Of a stretch of DNA of 64,000 bases, positions 48,449 to 61,500 are shown piece after piece. Below the pieces are notes generated by a model that had not been told where the DNA came from, searched no databases, and saw nothing but the letters and a program-made list of their open reading frames with translations. The stretch lies in the NCBI GenBank assembly GCA_022575985.1, contig JAKSXM010000007.1, forward strand, positions 58,186,501 through 58,250,500, written 5' to 3'. Made by a program: the position numbers and the translations under genes. The first letter of the stretch is position 1, and each line of letters opens with the position of its first letter. The DNA is from Anagrus nilaparvatae. Its lineage: Eukaryota > Arthropoda > Insecta > Hymenoptera > Mymaridae.

Positions 48449-50609
48449 ATGGATAAGTTTTCTTTAACAAATTCAAAAGATTCTCAAAAAAAATTGACTG
48501 ATATATTAAAAAAACGTAAGTAAACAAATTTTTACAAAAAACTGATCATGAAAATTTAATTTTATTTAACTTTTTTTTCTAGGAGAAAGGCTCTACAAAT
48601 GTAATATTTGCTTCAAAATATTTAATAGCTTGAATAATCTTTTTTGTCACAAAAAAAGTCATTTAAAAACATTTGATTGTGAATACTGTGAACAAAAGTT
48701 CAATGAAAAATTCCATTTAGTAGAGCATACTCGAATACACACAGGTGAAAGACCACACAAATGTACAAAGTGTGATAAAACGTTTACAAGATTGAGTACT
48801 CTTTACGTTCACAATAATACTGAATGTATTAACTTTTTTGAATGTGAAGTTTGTAAGAAGAAATTTATTCGAAAGGATCATTTAATAAGTCATCAGCAAA
48901 GACACGAAGACGAAAAATCAGGCGACTCTAATTTATGCAAAAAAACTTCTAACAAAAGCGAAGGTACCGAACAACGCAAAAAACGTTCCCGTGAAGATAG
49001 GTCCGAGGTAAGGCCGAAGAAAAAAATTATGTTGGAAAATGAATTAGAAAGCAATTTAGTAGATCCTGATCTCGAAAAAATAAATAAAATTGATAATCTT
49101 ACAAAAATACACGAACAAGAATCAAGTTCTCATTTTCTCAAAATTTATAACGTAAAATCGTGCGATTGCGTAGAATGCGAAGCAGCAAAAAATCCACAAA
49201 ATGATGATAATAAGAATTTACCAAGTAAAATTGCATGTTGTTGTGAATTTTGTAAAAAAACGTTTGCATCCAAAAATTACTTAAAAGTTCATCTCGAAAA
49301 GCACTGCAAAGTATTCAAAAAATTGTCTAAAATAAAAGAGTCATCAGTTTCTATAAAAAGATGTGATAATTTAATTAAGAAAATTCTGCCCAACCCGGAA
49401 ACCAGACCAGCAAGAGATGAATATTTGGAGCTAGATATGGATGAATTATTTAAATGTCATTATTGTTGTAAAAAATATCAAGATAAATTGTCCCTCAATA
49501 GACATATTAAAAGAAAACATTTTTTTTCCTGCGAGCATTGCGTCAAAATTTTCACTCATAAAAAGGACTATAAACTTCATGTAAAATCACACCTTAAAAA
49601 ATTAAGAATAAAGCAAGATATTAGCATTCAAAAACATTTAAGGATCGACACCAAAAAATTGTTAGCTTCAAGTACAATTTCCATCAACTCTGAAAAAGAT
49701 CAAATTATTAATACTTTAATGAATAAAAATAAAATTAGTAACAAGAATTTCCAATCAAAATTAAAAGAACCAACAGTTATTACCATTTCAGATGATATTT
49801 TTGACAATCATAAAAGTACATCAATTCACACTTCAAATTCTATCATAATTGATGACTCTGAAGACGATTGTATTATCGAAGAACCAATAAGCAGAAATGC
49901 AATATCTTCAGAAAAAATTGATCGAGTAAATTCTGAAAAAATTGAAGATAATAATTTAAAATTAAATTTTGAATCAGGTAAAAGTAAAAATGATGAAGAT
50001 AATCTTCAATTTCAAATTATAGAATCCACTGTTCCTAGTCCTCCAAAAAATTCAATCGTCAACGAAATGAATGCCAGTATGTCAAAAACTACTTCAAACT
50101 CTACTCATAAAGATGACTCAGATGATATTTGCATGTTTGAAGAATTAATCAGCAGCAATGTAATATCATCAACTGAAGAATTTTGTTTTCGTGAAAAGTA
50201 TCAAATTATAGAAGCAAGACCCAGTACTTCAAGTACTATGGAGAATATAATTTACAGTGAAGATATCAGCAGTTCATCAAAGGTTTCTAATAATTCTTCT
50301 GACATTAATAACTTTGATAATGTTGATGATAATGATGATATACATGTTGTTGAACAACCATCATCAAGTGATGCATCAAGAGATGTAAAAAGAATTGAAA
50401 TTAATGAAGAAAAATGTGCATTACCTGAGGTTATGATGACAAAAGAAATTGATGAAGAATCAAAAATGAAAAATGAAAACTGTGCTACTAAAAAAGAAGA
50501 TAAAAATTTAGCATCCATTGTTAAAAATTTAATGAAAAATGAAATTTCTCAGGTTATGGATAATGTTTGCTCTAATTTAAAAAATGAAGTTTTAAAAATA
50601 TTAGAATAA
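48449..50609 (+). CDS. C2H2 zinc-finger protein, copy 3 (ZF3), 697 aa
   Basis: Exons 48449-48515 and 48583-50609, phase 1 at the same place as ZF1 and ZF2. Fingers in order: YKCNICFKIF...H, FDCEYCEQKF...H, HKCTKCDKTF (last ligand Cys-like), FECEVCKKKF...H, then after a charged linker CEFCKKTFASKNYLKVH, FKCHYCCKKY...H and FSCEHCVKIF...H. The tail again has several acidic hydrophobic motifs (IIIDDSEDDCIIEE, DDICMFEE, DIHVVE) resembling SUMO-interacting motifs. It ends in the same helix with QVMDNVCSNLKNE. N-terminal finger contacts differ strongly from ZF1 and ZF2, while finger order, linker types, tail and C terminus are preserved. This is an older duplicate and supports a real, expressed gene family. 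Function unknown; chromatin or transcription control is an inference. Confidence 0.88.
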
Positions 50610-51389
50610 TTTGAATCATATAATTAGTTCAAATAATTGTTTACTTTTGTTTTTTTTTTATATTATTTAATTTAGTTAGCTTATAAGACAAAAAATTTTT
50701 TCTTTAAAAAAGATTTCATTTTTTATTTTTTTTAGATTGTAGCTAAGTTATTAAAATATGCAAGAAAATTATAAATTACTATTAACTTACTTAGTTAGTT
50801 AAAATACAAAAATAATACTTTATAAGCTTAAAGCTGAAATCAAAAAAAAATTATACCAAAAAAATTTTGAATTTATTTTATTTTGTTTTTTTTTTAATTG
50901 TTAAAAACTTATAATCTAAAATATTGCTTGATCAAAAATAAAATTTATGATTTTAAGTAAAAAAAGACAAATTATTTTTTATTAAAATTAATCAAAGGCT
51001 TTTTAAAATTAATACTACTTTCCTTAAAAAATATGTATTTCTTTGTTTTTTTTAGAGTGATAAACTTTTTTCAGTATATAAATACCTATCATGTTAAAAA
51101 AAAAAAATGATTAAATATTGAAAAATAATTATCTAAATTAAGTATCAAGAGCACAAAAATGTTGGTATTAGCGTGATCGCAGTAGCATGAAAGCTCGCCC
51201 GAAGTCAGGCACGAGTGATAGCTGTTCACGCTAAAACAAAGTTTTTCGCCCGCGGTGTTTAGACATAGACTGGTCTACATAACCGCAAAAATGATCTTTT
51301 TAGTGCTGGAGCGGAAGATTATGGAAACTCAAAAAAAATTAATTTTTTACTTGAATTAATATTTGATTTAATCTAAAATGTGCTAGTTA
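50610..51389. other. Downstream of ZF3, no gene
   Basis: AT-rich to 51160, then a GC-richer patch at 51165-51320 (GCTCGCCCGAAGTCAGGCAC) without a frame or partner that I can identify. Confidence 0.5.
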
Positions 51390-52030
51390 TAGTCTAGGTA
51401 CCAGTAATTTTAAATGCATCCAAAAATTTTATCAGCACGAGAATGGATTTATGCTATTAAAGCGTAAGTATTACGTTTACTCAGTAAAACGTATGTATTT
51501 TTAAACTCTAAAATCGATTTTGAAGGTTTCATCCGTCTTTGGATGGCCACTTTTGAGTAATGAACGCTTTATCAAAAAAAGGGCAAAAAATTAGCAAGAT
51601 AGGTAAATACTTTAAAAAAAATTGCTAATTGAGCCTATTTTTGGTATCCCAGTGTGATTTTTGGGGTCGTTGATCATGTTTTTGAAGACAAATTTTTAAA
51701 AATCAAAATGGTGGACTCAAAACGGTGTATTTCTAACCTCAGAAACGGTGATTTATGCTATTTTAAGTATTTTTACATTGTCTAGTAAGTTTTTCGGACC
51801 AGTTGTCACGATTCTGAGGTCAAGAATAAGTTTTTCAAGAATTTACCTATCTTGTTAATCTTTTGACCATTTTATATGATAAAGCGTTTACTACTCAAAA
51901 CTGGCCATCCGAAAATGGATGAAACCTTCAAAATAGGTTTCAGTGACCAGAAATACATACGTTTCTCCGTAGTAGATCCATTCTCGTGCTGATAAAATTT
52001 TTGGATGCATTTAACATTGTTGGTACCTTG
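51390..52030. repeat. Foldback of about 640 bp
   Basis: AAATGCATCCAAAAATTTTA and CAGCACGAGAATGGAT at the left mirror ATCCATTCTCGTGCTG and TTTTTGGATGCATTT at the right. The arms continue through CATCCGTCTTTGGATGGCCA-like sequence. The loop is at about 51620-51800. Confidence 0.75.
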
Positions 52031-52959
52031 ACTGTTACTCACAATAAGCAACTTTATATAATTTGTATTGTTTTTTTCAATGATGAGCAACTAGAACAGT
52101 TTAGGTAAAAAAAGGACTTTTCGATCGCACCGTGGATCGAAAACAGTATTGGAAGAAAGAAAACTAATTTTTTCTATAAATAAATGTTGATAATAAAATA
52201 ATAATGGTTTATTAAAATTGTGCAAAAGTTTATAATTTCCAATGTCACATCTTACTGTAAATATTTTACTGTGTTTAAACATCAAATACGATCTAATGGG
52301 GTTGGTCTTAATGCGCTTCAGCGCGTAGGAAGGTTATACCCCCTAGGTAGATCATAAGTTACATTTATAAAAAATATAATAAATTATAAATTATAAAAAT
52401 TTAAGCTCATCCATAATTCATAATTCATCAGAAACAATTTAAGTTCATCCGTGATCATACTCCGTTGCTAAACTGAATAAATTTTATCATGGGGGTTATT
52501 TTGTAAAATTAAAAATAGTGTGGCACCTGAAACCAGATTTTTCCAATACCTCTGGATTTTCTTTAACGCGACCGATTTTCATTTTTAAAAGCGGAAATTG
52601 TTCGTAAGGGAGTCTAGTTCAAACGAAATAAATTGAAATACTTGGTCTTTTAAATTTAACCCTCAAAGGGTAAAAAAGGGTAAAAAATGGGTAGCAATAA
52701 ATTAAATAATTAAAATCAACTAAAAAAGCAATTTAAATTAATGACTGACGGTACTGATATAAAATTAAACTAAAAAACTTACTTTGTAACTAATAAAATA
52801 CAAAAATAATCCATAAATAAGGGACAAAAAGGGCAGTTCTATAAAAAGAAAAATGTAATTTTTATAAAATTCAATGAAAAATGAAATTTTTTGGTGTTTT
52901 AGAGGCTCAGATTCAGAATTTATTAATAATTATGTTTTTAATACATACGTTTATATTTT
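52031..52959. other. Intergenic, nothing recognised
   Basis: Includes a small GCGCTTCAGCGC palindrome at about 52313 and CAAAGGGTAAAAAAGGG-type simple repeats at 52665. Confidence 0.5.
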
Positions 52960-53350
52960 TTTTACATGGGCATAAAGGGTAGCCCTAAAGGGCAAACATG
53001 TCAATTTCATTGAATTTAATTGAAATTGAAAATTGTCAGGTTTTTCAGAATACGGAATAAGAATTTAAATAAGTATTATGTTTTTCAGTAATATGTTCCT
53101 AAAAACTTACGCTTAAGGGGCAGCCCTAAAGGGCAAGTATGTTAATTACGTTGAATTTAATTGAAATCGAAAATTTTCAGGTTTTTCAGCATATGGATTC
53201 AATAATTCAATAATTATTACGTTTTTGAATAATATGTCCCTAAGGACTTACGCTTAAAGGGCAGCCCTAAAGGGCAAACATGTTAATTTCGCTGAATTTA
53301 ATTGAAATTGAAAATTTTCAGGTTTTTCAGAATACGGAATAAGAATTTTA
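52960..53350. repeat. 140-bp tandem repeat, about three copies
   Basis: Each unit has AGCCCTAAAGGGCAA followed by GAATTTAATTGAAAT and TTTTCAGGTTTTTCAG. The core GCCCTAAAGGGC appears near 52983, 53124 and 53264. Confidence 0.8.
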
Positions 53351-55584
53351 ATAAGAAACGTTGATAAGGTAAAGATGTTTGTCTGCTATTTTCTTAAATA
53401 ACTTTTTTTTGAATAAAGATATGCAAATGAAAAAAATGGCATTTTAAAGAGATTTTAATTGAGAATACATTAATTATAAAAACTTTCATCTTTTGTTGAA
53501 AGAAAATAGTGAAATTTTAAATTAAATGGAAAAATTCGCAGAGTTGAAAATGATTTAAATGATCAAAATTCGTTCTGAAGGTGTAGTGGAGAAAAAAGAA
53601 AGGTCGGAGATATTAGGAAAATTGCCCTACAAAAGGTTGTTACAAAGTTATTTTCTGTAAGCACCATATTTTTCCAAGAATTTTCCAAAAACTAAAAATT
53701 TATTTGGATTTTTACTGAAAATAGCATTTTTTTAAAGATTTGCTGAACTATAAACCAAAAATTACGCCATGTATTAAAGCCAAAATTTCTGGAAATGCAA
53801 AAAAATATGCAATTAAATATTCCCTATTTGGATTTTTGGATACGAATTTTCCTCCCCCCCCCCAAGATGACCTTTTTAAAAATTAAAATTTTTTTTTTTT
53901 TTTATTTTGGTCGTAACTTTATTATTATTAATGCTATAAGCCTCTAATTAGTCTCAGATGAAAGATAATTTTTACTTTTATTAAATAGCAATCAATCAAT
54001 ATTTTCGTAAAACTTACCTGTTTGGAGATAATTGAAGGAAAAGATGGCAAATTGTCATACGGTCAATTATAGCGCCATCTTTTACGCGCTGTATTTACAT
54101 TGGCAGGGATAAATGACAAATAAATAAATTAAAAAATGATTCCTATTTTATTGACTTTTAGATTGAGCCATTATACATCCTAAAAAGTGCAATACTTTTT
54201 GAGCTATTAAAGAAAAACTGATCCAAAATACGTATTTTTAGGGGTGAAAATTGCTGTTTTTTAATCGTCATAGCTCCTAGGGAAATCATTTTCCAAAAAA
54301 GTTGTAAGGAAGCTTTTTTCTTGAAAACGCATCATAAACATGATCCAGTGTTTTTTTTTTTAATTTTCTTTTTCGCCCCATTATGGGGGGCGGGGGGGAA
54401 ATATTTTTACCAACCAAGTTCTGGATTTTTTTTCATATAAACTAGACACCCAAATTAACATATTCAGCTACAAAAAGTGCAAAAATTAAGCGTTAAAAAA
54501 AATCCGAGGGGTATGCCTTGAATCCCATACTAAAACCCCGAGAGTAAGGGAGACAGGTTTATGCAGATTTAAATGAGCCTGATTTTATAACATATTTGAA
54601 TATTTTTCTGTGGTCAGTATAAGGTATTTTTTTTAAAATTAACAGATTACTTTTTGTAAAATTTTTATGACAAAGAAAGTAGCAATCAAATGGCGATCAA
54701 TAGATATGAACAATGTAAATAATTTAGTTATAATATAAATTTGAAAAAATATTTGAAATTTATAACAAAGACTAGATAAAAAAACTGGCGTGTGTTTTCA
54801 CACAACCAACGGTCATGGAACATGTTTACTTATAACAGTTTTAATGTATACTTCCTAATTATTATCAATCCTAGGACGGAAATTACAATAAATCTGGAAA
54901 TATAAAATATTCTAAGTCCATAAATTGAAAATATTCTAAGTCCATTTGACCCCCTCCCTTAAAATCGACATTTTAGCTAGACCTTTTCAAAAAACCCTTC
55001 CAATGAACATGCTCCATTTTAAAAAATATTAATAGAAACTTGTTTTTTTAAAATTTAACAATGTATTTATTTATTAACTATACATAAAAACAGTAATTAT
55101 AGACGATGATACAAAATTTTAATAATTTTTCTTATATAAAAAAAAATATGAAATTAAGTAACAAATACGAATAGTAAAAAACATTTGTAATACTAAGTAA
55201 AAAAGATTTAAATAATTATAAAAAAATGTTCAAGCTAAAAATACAACATTACATAAAACATGGTAAATTATTCAATTGTATAAAGAATTATAGTGAAATG
55301 AATTATTAAATTATTAGAATTATTACATTATTTAAGAATTATTAAAATTAAGTATTTTGACGTGTTAAAATAGAGAAAATAAATATATTACAAAAAACAT
55401 TAAAATAAGTACACAAAATTAGAGTATTTAATTTACATTCCAATAAAGGCGTCCATAACATTCATCTTTTTAAAAAGTTATTCAATAAAAATCAAAATTA
55501 TAATAAAAATCATTTGTATGTAAAATTAATCTTTTCGCAACATTTTTTGATCGTGTAAACGCTAACCAAACTACCCTTGTTGGA
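53351..55584. other. Intergenic, scattered repeat fragments
   Basis: No supported gene. A C10 run near 53855, a G-rich run near 54390 and a poly-C dispersed repeat at 54940-55020 (CCCCCTCCCTT ... GAACATGCTCCAT). The 3' UTR of the NRF-6-like gene probably begins just below 55585. Confidence 0.5.
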
Positions 55585-58500
55585 CTACTGCTGGTCATCT
55601 GAAGTGTTCTCCGAGGTGTTCTCTTGGTTATCCGAAGTGTTGCTATTCAAAAGTGATTCAGTTCTTGGATCGTCTTTCAAATCATATTCTCGTTTATTCT
55701 CACCCAACACCAATTGTATTATTTTGATAAATGGCATCTCGATGCAGATGCTCAAAATTATTGATATCAACATGGTTAATCCGAGATTGCCAATGAACGA
55801 ATGAAAGACATCAAATTTCGACAAAATGCTTGCTGTTCTTTCAATACCGCTGCGATAAAGCAAAACAGCGAAATGACTCAAGTAAGCGCAATAGGTTAAT
55901 CTTGACAGTGGTGCCCATATTGGCCATGACAGAAAACTATTTACTGGACCTAAAGTATCGAATTATTAATATTAATTTATTTATTATTTTGATCGTATAC
56001 CATATGTTTAACTTACCCGCGTATCCATGAACGCAGGCGAAAATTATCCATCCAACGGAAACAGCAAAAATGTGTCTATGTAGACCAGCGTAAGTACTTG
56101 CCTCGAGTAGATTATAGTCATCATCGTCGTAGTACATGCTTCTGGGTAAAAATATAACAGAGATTATGGCCGATATAGCAATGAACCAACCACTCACAAC
56201 GAGAACCTGATAGGAAGTAATATAAAGAATAATAATTAATAAAAATCAAAAAATTCATAGTAAAATGCAGAAAAACTCCTAAGAACCTACGTAACAACAT
56301 TCAGCGTACTGGCAAGCTTAATTTTGGGTCAGTTTACTGAAGTTAAGTTTACTGGTGTAAGCTTTTTTAGGTCATTTCGGAAAATAAAAAACTTCAGCTC
56401 AAAAGTATTTTTAGAAAATTTTAAATTTAATAAGCTTATTTAAGTAAGCTTATTCCAGTAAACTTTCTTTAGTAACCTGACCTAAAATTAAGATTAATCT
56501 TTTTACGTGGGAAACGACCAAAAATCATGAAAAATTCAGAAATCTCTAGTGCAAAATAATTATAATTATTAATTTTTTGTCAACAATTTAACACGTTAAT
56601 CTTTTTCCATACACAGTAAAAAATAATGAACCCAATATTACTACCGTTTAGTAATTTTTCTATTTCGTAGTAATATTACTACAAGTATAGTAATATTACT
56701 ACAAGTGTAGTAAAATTACTACAATTTCTAGTAAAAAAAATTTATTTTTTTTCCAGCCATATACGACTAAATATAGCTTTAGGAGCAGGCATTTCGGGAG
56801 GGGCCAAAAAAATTTCGGAGGGGGCCAGAACCTAATAATATTAAAATTAATTGCTTAAAATTTCTTAAATATCAATCAAAATTTAATTGTTTCTTATTTT
56901 AAGTTGTTTATAAGCAATAATTGTTAATACAAAATTTAAAAATTTTGGAATTAAGGTAAAAAATTTCGCTATTTTTTCAAAAATTGTTCATTTTGGGGGG
57001 GCATGGCCCCCTTGGCCCCCCTCTGGATACGTGCCTGATTATTATTGTTGAATATAGAATTATAAAAACGGAAAATAAAGGTTAATATTGTGTATTAAAA
57101 ACGTAAATGAACACCTAAAGCAATATTTAGTCGTATCTGACTGGAAAAATTTTTTTTACTACAAATTGTAGTAATTTTACTAAATCGTAGTAAAATTACT
57201 AAATGGTAGTAATATTGTGTTCTTCATTTTTTACTGTGTACAGATACAAAAAATTAACTTTAATTTTTAGCTATACTTTAAAAAAACTTAGGAGTTCCTG
57301 CAAAGTTAATTACTATTTTTAAAATTTAATTTACTCGAGAAATTTTCAATTTTTTGGATTTATTTTTAAATATATGGTATCCAAAAATTATTCCTATAAG
57401 ATAGGGGCCAGCTCTTGCGTAAGTCTTCGTATATACTTCTTTGAACACTGGGTACAATGTATTCAAGCTAAAAAGATAAAACAATTATAAAATGCAAAAA
57501 ATAGAAAATAATAGAATTAAATTTAATTAAATTAAAATTTTACTTTTTGTAATACAACATAGTTCCTGTAAGTTGATATTCGTAAGTTACAAAAAAAGGA
57601 ATTACTGCTGATGCTAACAAGCTTATGGTGATAATTGTCCAAAAGAAGTGCATATTCTTGTTGTTCAATTTGACCAATATATATAATAATATTGATGAGA
57701 ACCAAAATAATTGCATATCCATGGATATATACCAACTTTGCGACATACACTGAAAAAAAAATTTATCATTGCGATTCGATAGATTGGATAATAAAAATAT
57801 TTCTATATGTTTCACTAACGATTTTTTCCAAATTAATATAATTATTGATGTACAAGAGATTTGTCCACCAATTTTCGCGGCAATAAACTTTATTCTTGTG
57901 CACCCAATTGTCCCAGCATGGCCCTGAGCCGAGTTTTTCAAAAATTGACATATAAAATCCAATAGCTACAGCGTATGCCGGCGTTACTCTGCAAGGAATT
58001 TTTGAAGAAAAAAAATATCAATAATTTTTAAAATTGTCAATAGGTTGTGAAATCAATGATTTTCACCTGAAATATCGATTTAAATATGATTTGCCTAGGT
58101 TTATAAGGGCTCTTTCATCCTTACTTCTTTTACGAAGAGTAGTGTAAGATAACAAAATTCCGCTGAGCAAAAAGAAGCTGTCCGTTGCGATATTAGCATT
58201 CAATATCAACATAAAACTCCAATCCTCGTGCGTCTGCAACATAATTTTCATTTTAATAATTGATTAATTAATAATTTGAAATTCAAACCTTCAGAATGTT
58301 AGTGCGGTTGATCTTGACGCTTACAGCCTCTTGATAAAAAGTGTGTCCGTAGATTATCCAGCAAATGCTAAGATAACGTATCCCATCGAGACAATCAATA
58401 GAACTCTCGGGCCTTTTCGTACTGAATAATTCTTTGCCATTTGAGTACAGAGAAAAAGATGAGTAAAACTTGTCGACTTTATTATCTAATTGGCCTTCTG

Positions 58501-61500
58501 TATTTCTTTTCTTGCGAATATCGTAAACCGTGCTTAATAAAATAATACATCCAAAAAAAATCAAGATCCACCTGAAATCAAAAATCGGTTCAAATAAACA
58601 GTTATTGATAGTTTTTTTTAATATTCTTACGTGTACGACCAATCCAAAGAATCGAAATTCTTATTGTTTTCATTAGTGATGGTAGTGTGGCATGAACGAG
58701 AGTTGACATCGACAGTAAAATCTAAGCGTCCGTCAACTTTTAACGGTTCTAAAGCTGATTTCAGGGCTTCAGAAATTTCCAAATAGTTACAGCTTGAGGG
58801 CACGCACCACATCCACTCGTACTTGATCGTGCGATGCGGCGGCTTAAAAGGTTTCGAGACTTGCGAGAATTGGTAGAACAAATCATGCATATCCAAGTCA
58901 TCCGTTAACCTTCTACCGGGTAAAATGTCAAAGCGTACCGAAGCGGTGCAAGCTTGAGCAGTAAAAGACTGGCCAGTGATAACTTTCAAACATTCGTCAT
59001 AATTACCAAGCGCTTGAATGTTACCAGAAATAATACCCGATGGAATTTTCGCCGATGCATCGTACACTGAAAATGGCATAAAAAAGGGTTTAACGAACTC
59101 TGACCTCTCAATATACTATAATTCTTATTAGTCATGCAGCCAGTAATGTAGCTCGTAGTCCACTTTCTCTTTTTTTTATGACAGTTGTATAGATAAAATT
59201 AGGATGTAGTTATATATGTTTCTTGACCCACTGTACACGGATTTGTCTATTTTGACCTAAAAGACGGTTGGTCAATTGTTATTTACTAATTATTGTTTAA
59301 CAAATATGAAAATTATCCTGCCAGTTTAGGTCAAAAAAACATATACCCTACCTAATTTTATCCACAATAAGTTTGTAAGGTTTCTGATCGCACTTGGATC
59401 GTACACCATTGCCTTTTACTTAGATAAATTCGGAGTATGGAAAACATTGATTTTGTTCTGCAAAAATTATGAAATCTTAAGTGTTTATCCATATCCAAAT
59501 TGATTGTTGCTGCACTAGTTGGTGCTAGGACGGCGTATAGAGATTTTTAAGAGGAGGGAGACAATATTACTATATGTATTTTAAGGAGGTTCATTAATTG
59601 ATTCTACATTTTTGAATATTATTACTATTATCGACTTTTTTTTAAGTCCATTAAGTCCTAAATAAAAATTTTAAGGATTATTTGGGTGTATGCCTCCCTA
59701 TGAAAAAAATTTTGTAGTTCCAAAACGATATTTTAAATTTCCAATCCAAAAACAGTAATTTAATATACAGGACTGAAATTGCGCAAAAAGAACACGACCA
59801 GGCTGCTTTGTTTGAAATTTATTTGTTGCTTTAATTTTCAAGCAAAGCAGCCTGGACGTGAACACATGTAATTTGATATGAAAAATAATTAATATGATGA
59901 TTTGATTAAAATTAAGGTTATTAAAAATTTTAATCCCCTATTTTATTGCAAATGATTATGAGCTATAAATAAAGATTTAAAAAAAAATTTTAATCAAAAA
60001 AGTTTTTTAAACGATGCTTTGAATAAAATAAATAATTTTTCTTAATAATATCAGATAATATTTTAGCATTTTTATATCGAAAAAGTAAAAACAAAGAAAT
60101 TTTCGTATAATTTATTGTTTATAACTTCTAATGCAATCCAATATACTAGCCTTGCCAATAATCCACATTTTTTAAAATACAAAAATATATGTGAATAATA
60201 ATTTATATTTTAATTACATAATTATGTCATTATTATTACTTAACTATAACTGATAAAATCTATTTTTGAATAACTATTATTAAAATAAATAAAATTTCAA
60301 ATTTAAATTTGTAAATAAATAACAATAAAATTTATATCAGCCAATCAGAATGACACTTTAGCAGCTAGCTATAACTAGTGTAACTCATAGGGAGTGTACA
60401 GAATATCCGAAACAGTTATTTGATTGGTTTCATAACGTGGATCTAAAGAGGAAGCGGATACTGTAGAAGAGCGCACAAATTCAAAATTTTAATTGAGCAA
60501 AATAAAAAAAATTAATACAAAATATTAAAAAATTAGTAATGTTTCGAAAAATTAGTAAATTTTCAAAAAAATTTGTAAATATTCGAAAAAAATCGTAAAT
60601 TTACTAAATTTAGTATATTATCGAAAAATTCGAGAATTCTCGATTTTTTTTTGTGAATTCATAAGAAAAATTTATAATTTACAATTTTTTTTCGAAAATT
60701 TACAAAAAATAGTCGTAAATTTTTACGAAAAATAATTGTGAATTTGTCACTTTTTTCGTAAATGCACAAAAAAAAATCGAGAATTCTCGAATTTTTCGAT
60801 AATATACTAAATTTAGTAAATTTACGATTTTTTTCGAATATTTACAAATTTTTTTGAAAATTTACTAATTTTCGAAAATTTTCTAATTTTTTTGTTAATA
60901 TAGGGAAGTTACTTTTTACAGTGTAAGTAAATTTAAAAGTAACAAAAAAGAATTAGTATTTACATTCAATGCAGATATTCGAAAAAAATATTTGTTTACT
61001 GAAATTTAGTGTAATTATCTAACTTTATGTTTTGAATAGTTAATTAAAAATTTTACATTCGCTTTTTATATTTTAAGTTTTTTTAGTCGATAATTTTGAG
61101 CTACTGCTGAATAAATTGGAAAAATAACTCAACGATATAATATAACTGCGATATTCATATATCCAAACGGCTTGTTTCTTTACGCCTAGTATCTTAATCA
61201 TTCTTTATAAAATTATAAATTAATGTTTGATTTTTTATTTTGAATGAGTATAATGGGGTGTTTCTTATTTCCCAAATTGCCAGTAGATAAAAGTGCTATC
61301 ACGAATATGAAACTCCAAGTCATAAAATTATTCTATAATTCTATTATTTTATATTAGATAATATTATTCTAGATTTAGTAAAATAATACTATCATCTTCA
61401 TAATTATAATAAAATTGAGGGTACATGGCGTATATTTTGTTTCAATTGATAAACACGGTAAATTAATACAGTAAAAAAAAAAAAAAAAAAAAAAAAAACG

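Noticed and set aside
55577..56030. Plus-strand frames opposite the NRF-like 3' exons
   Set aside because: They are shadows of the minus-strand coding exons.
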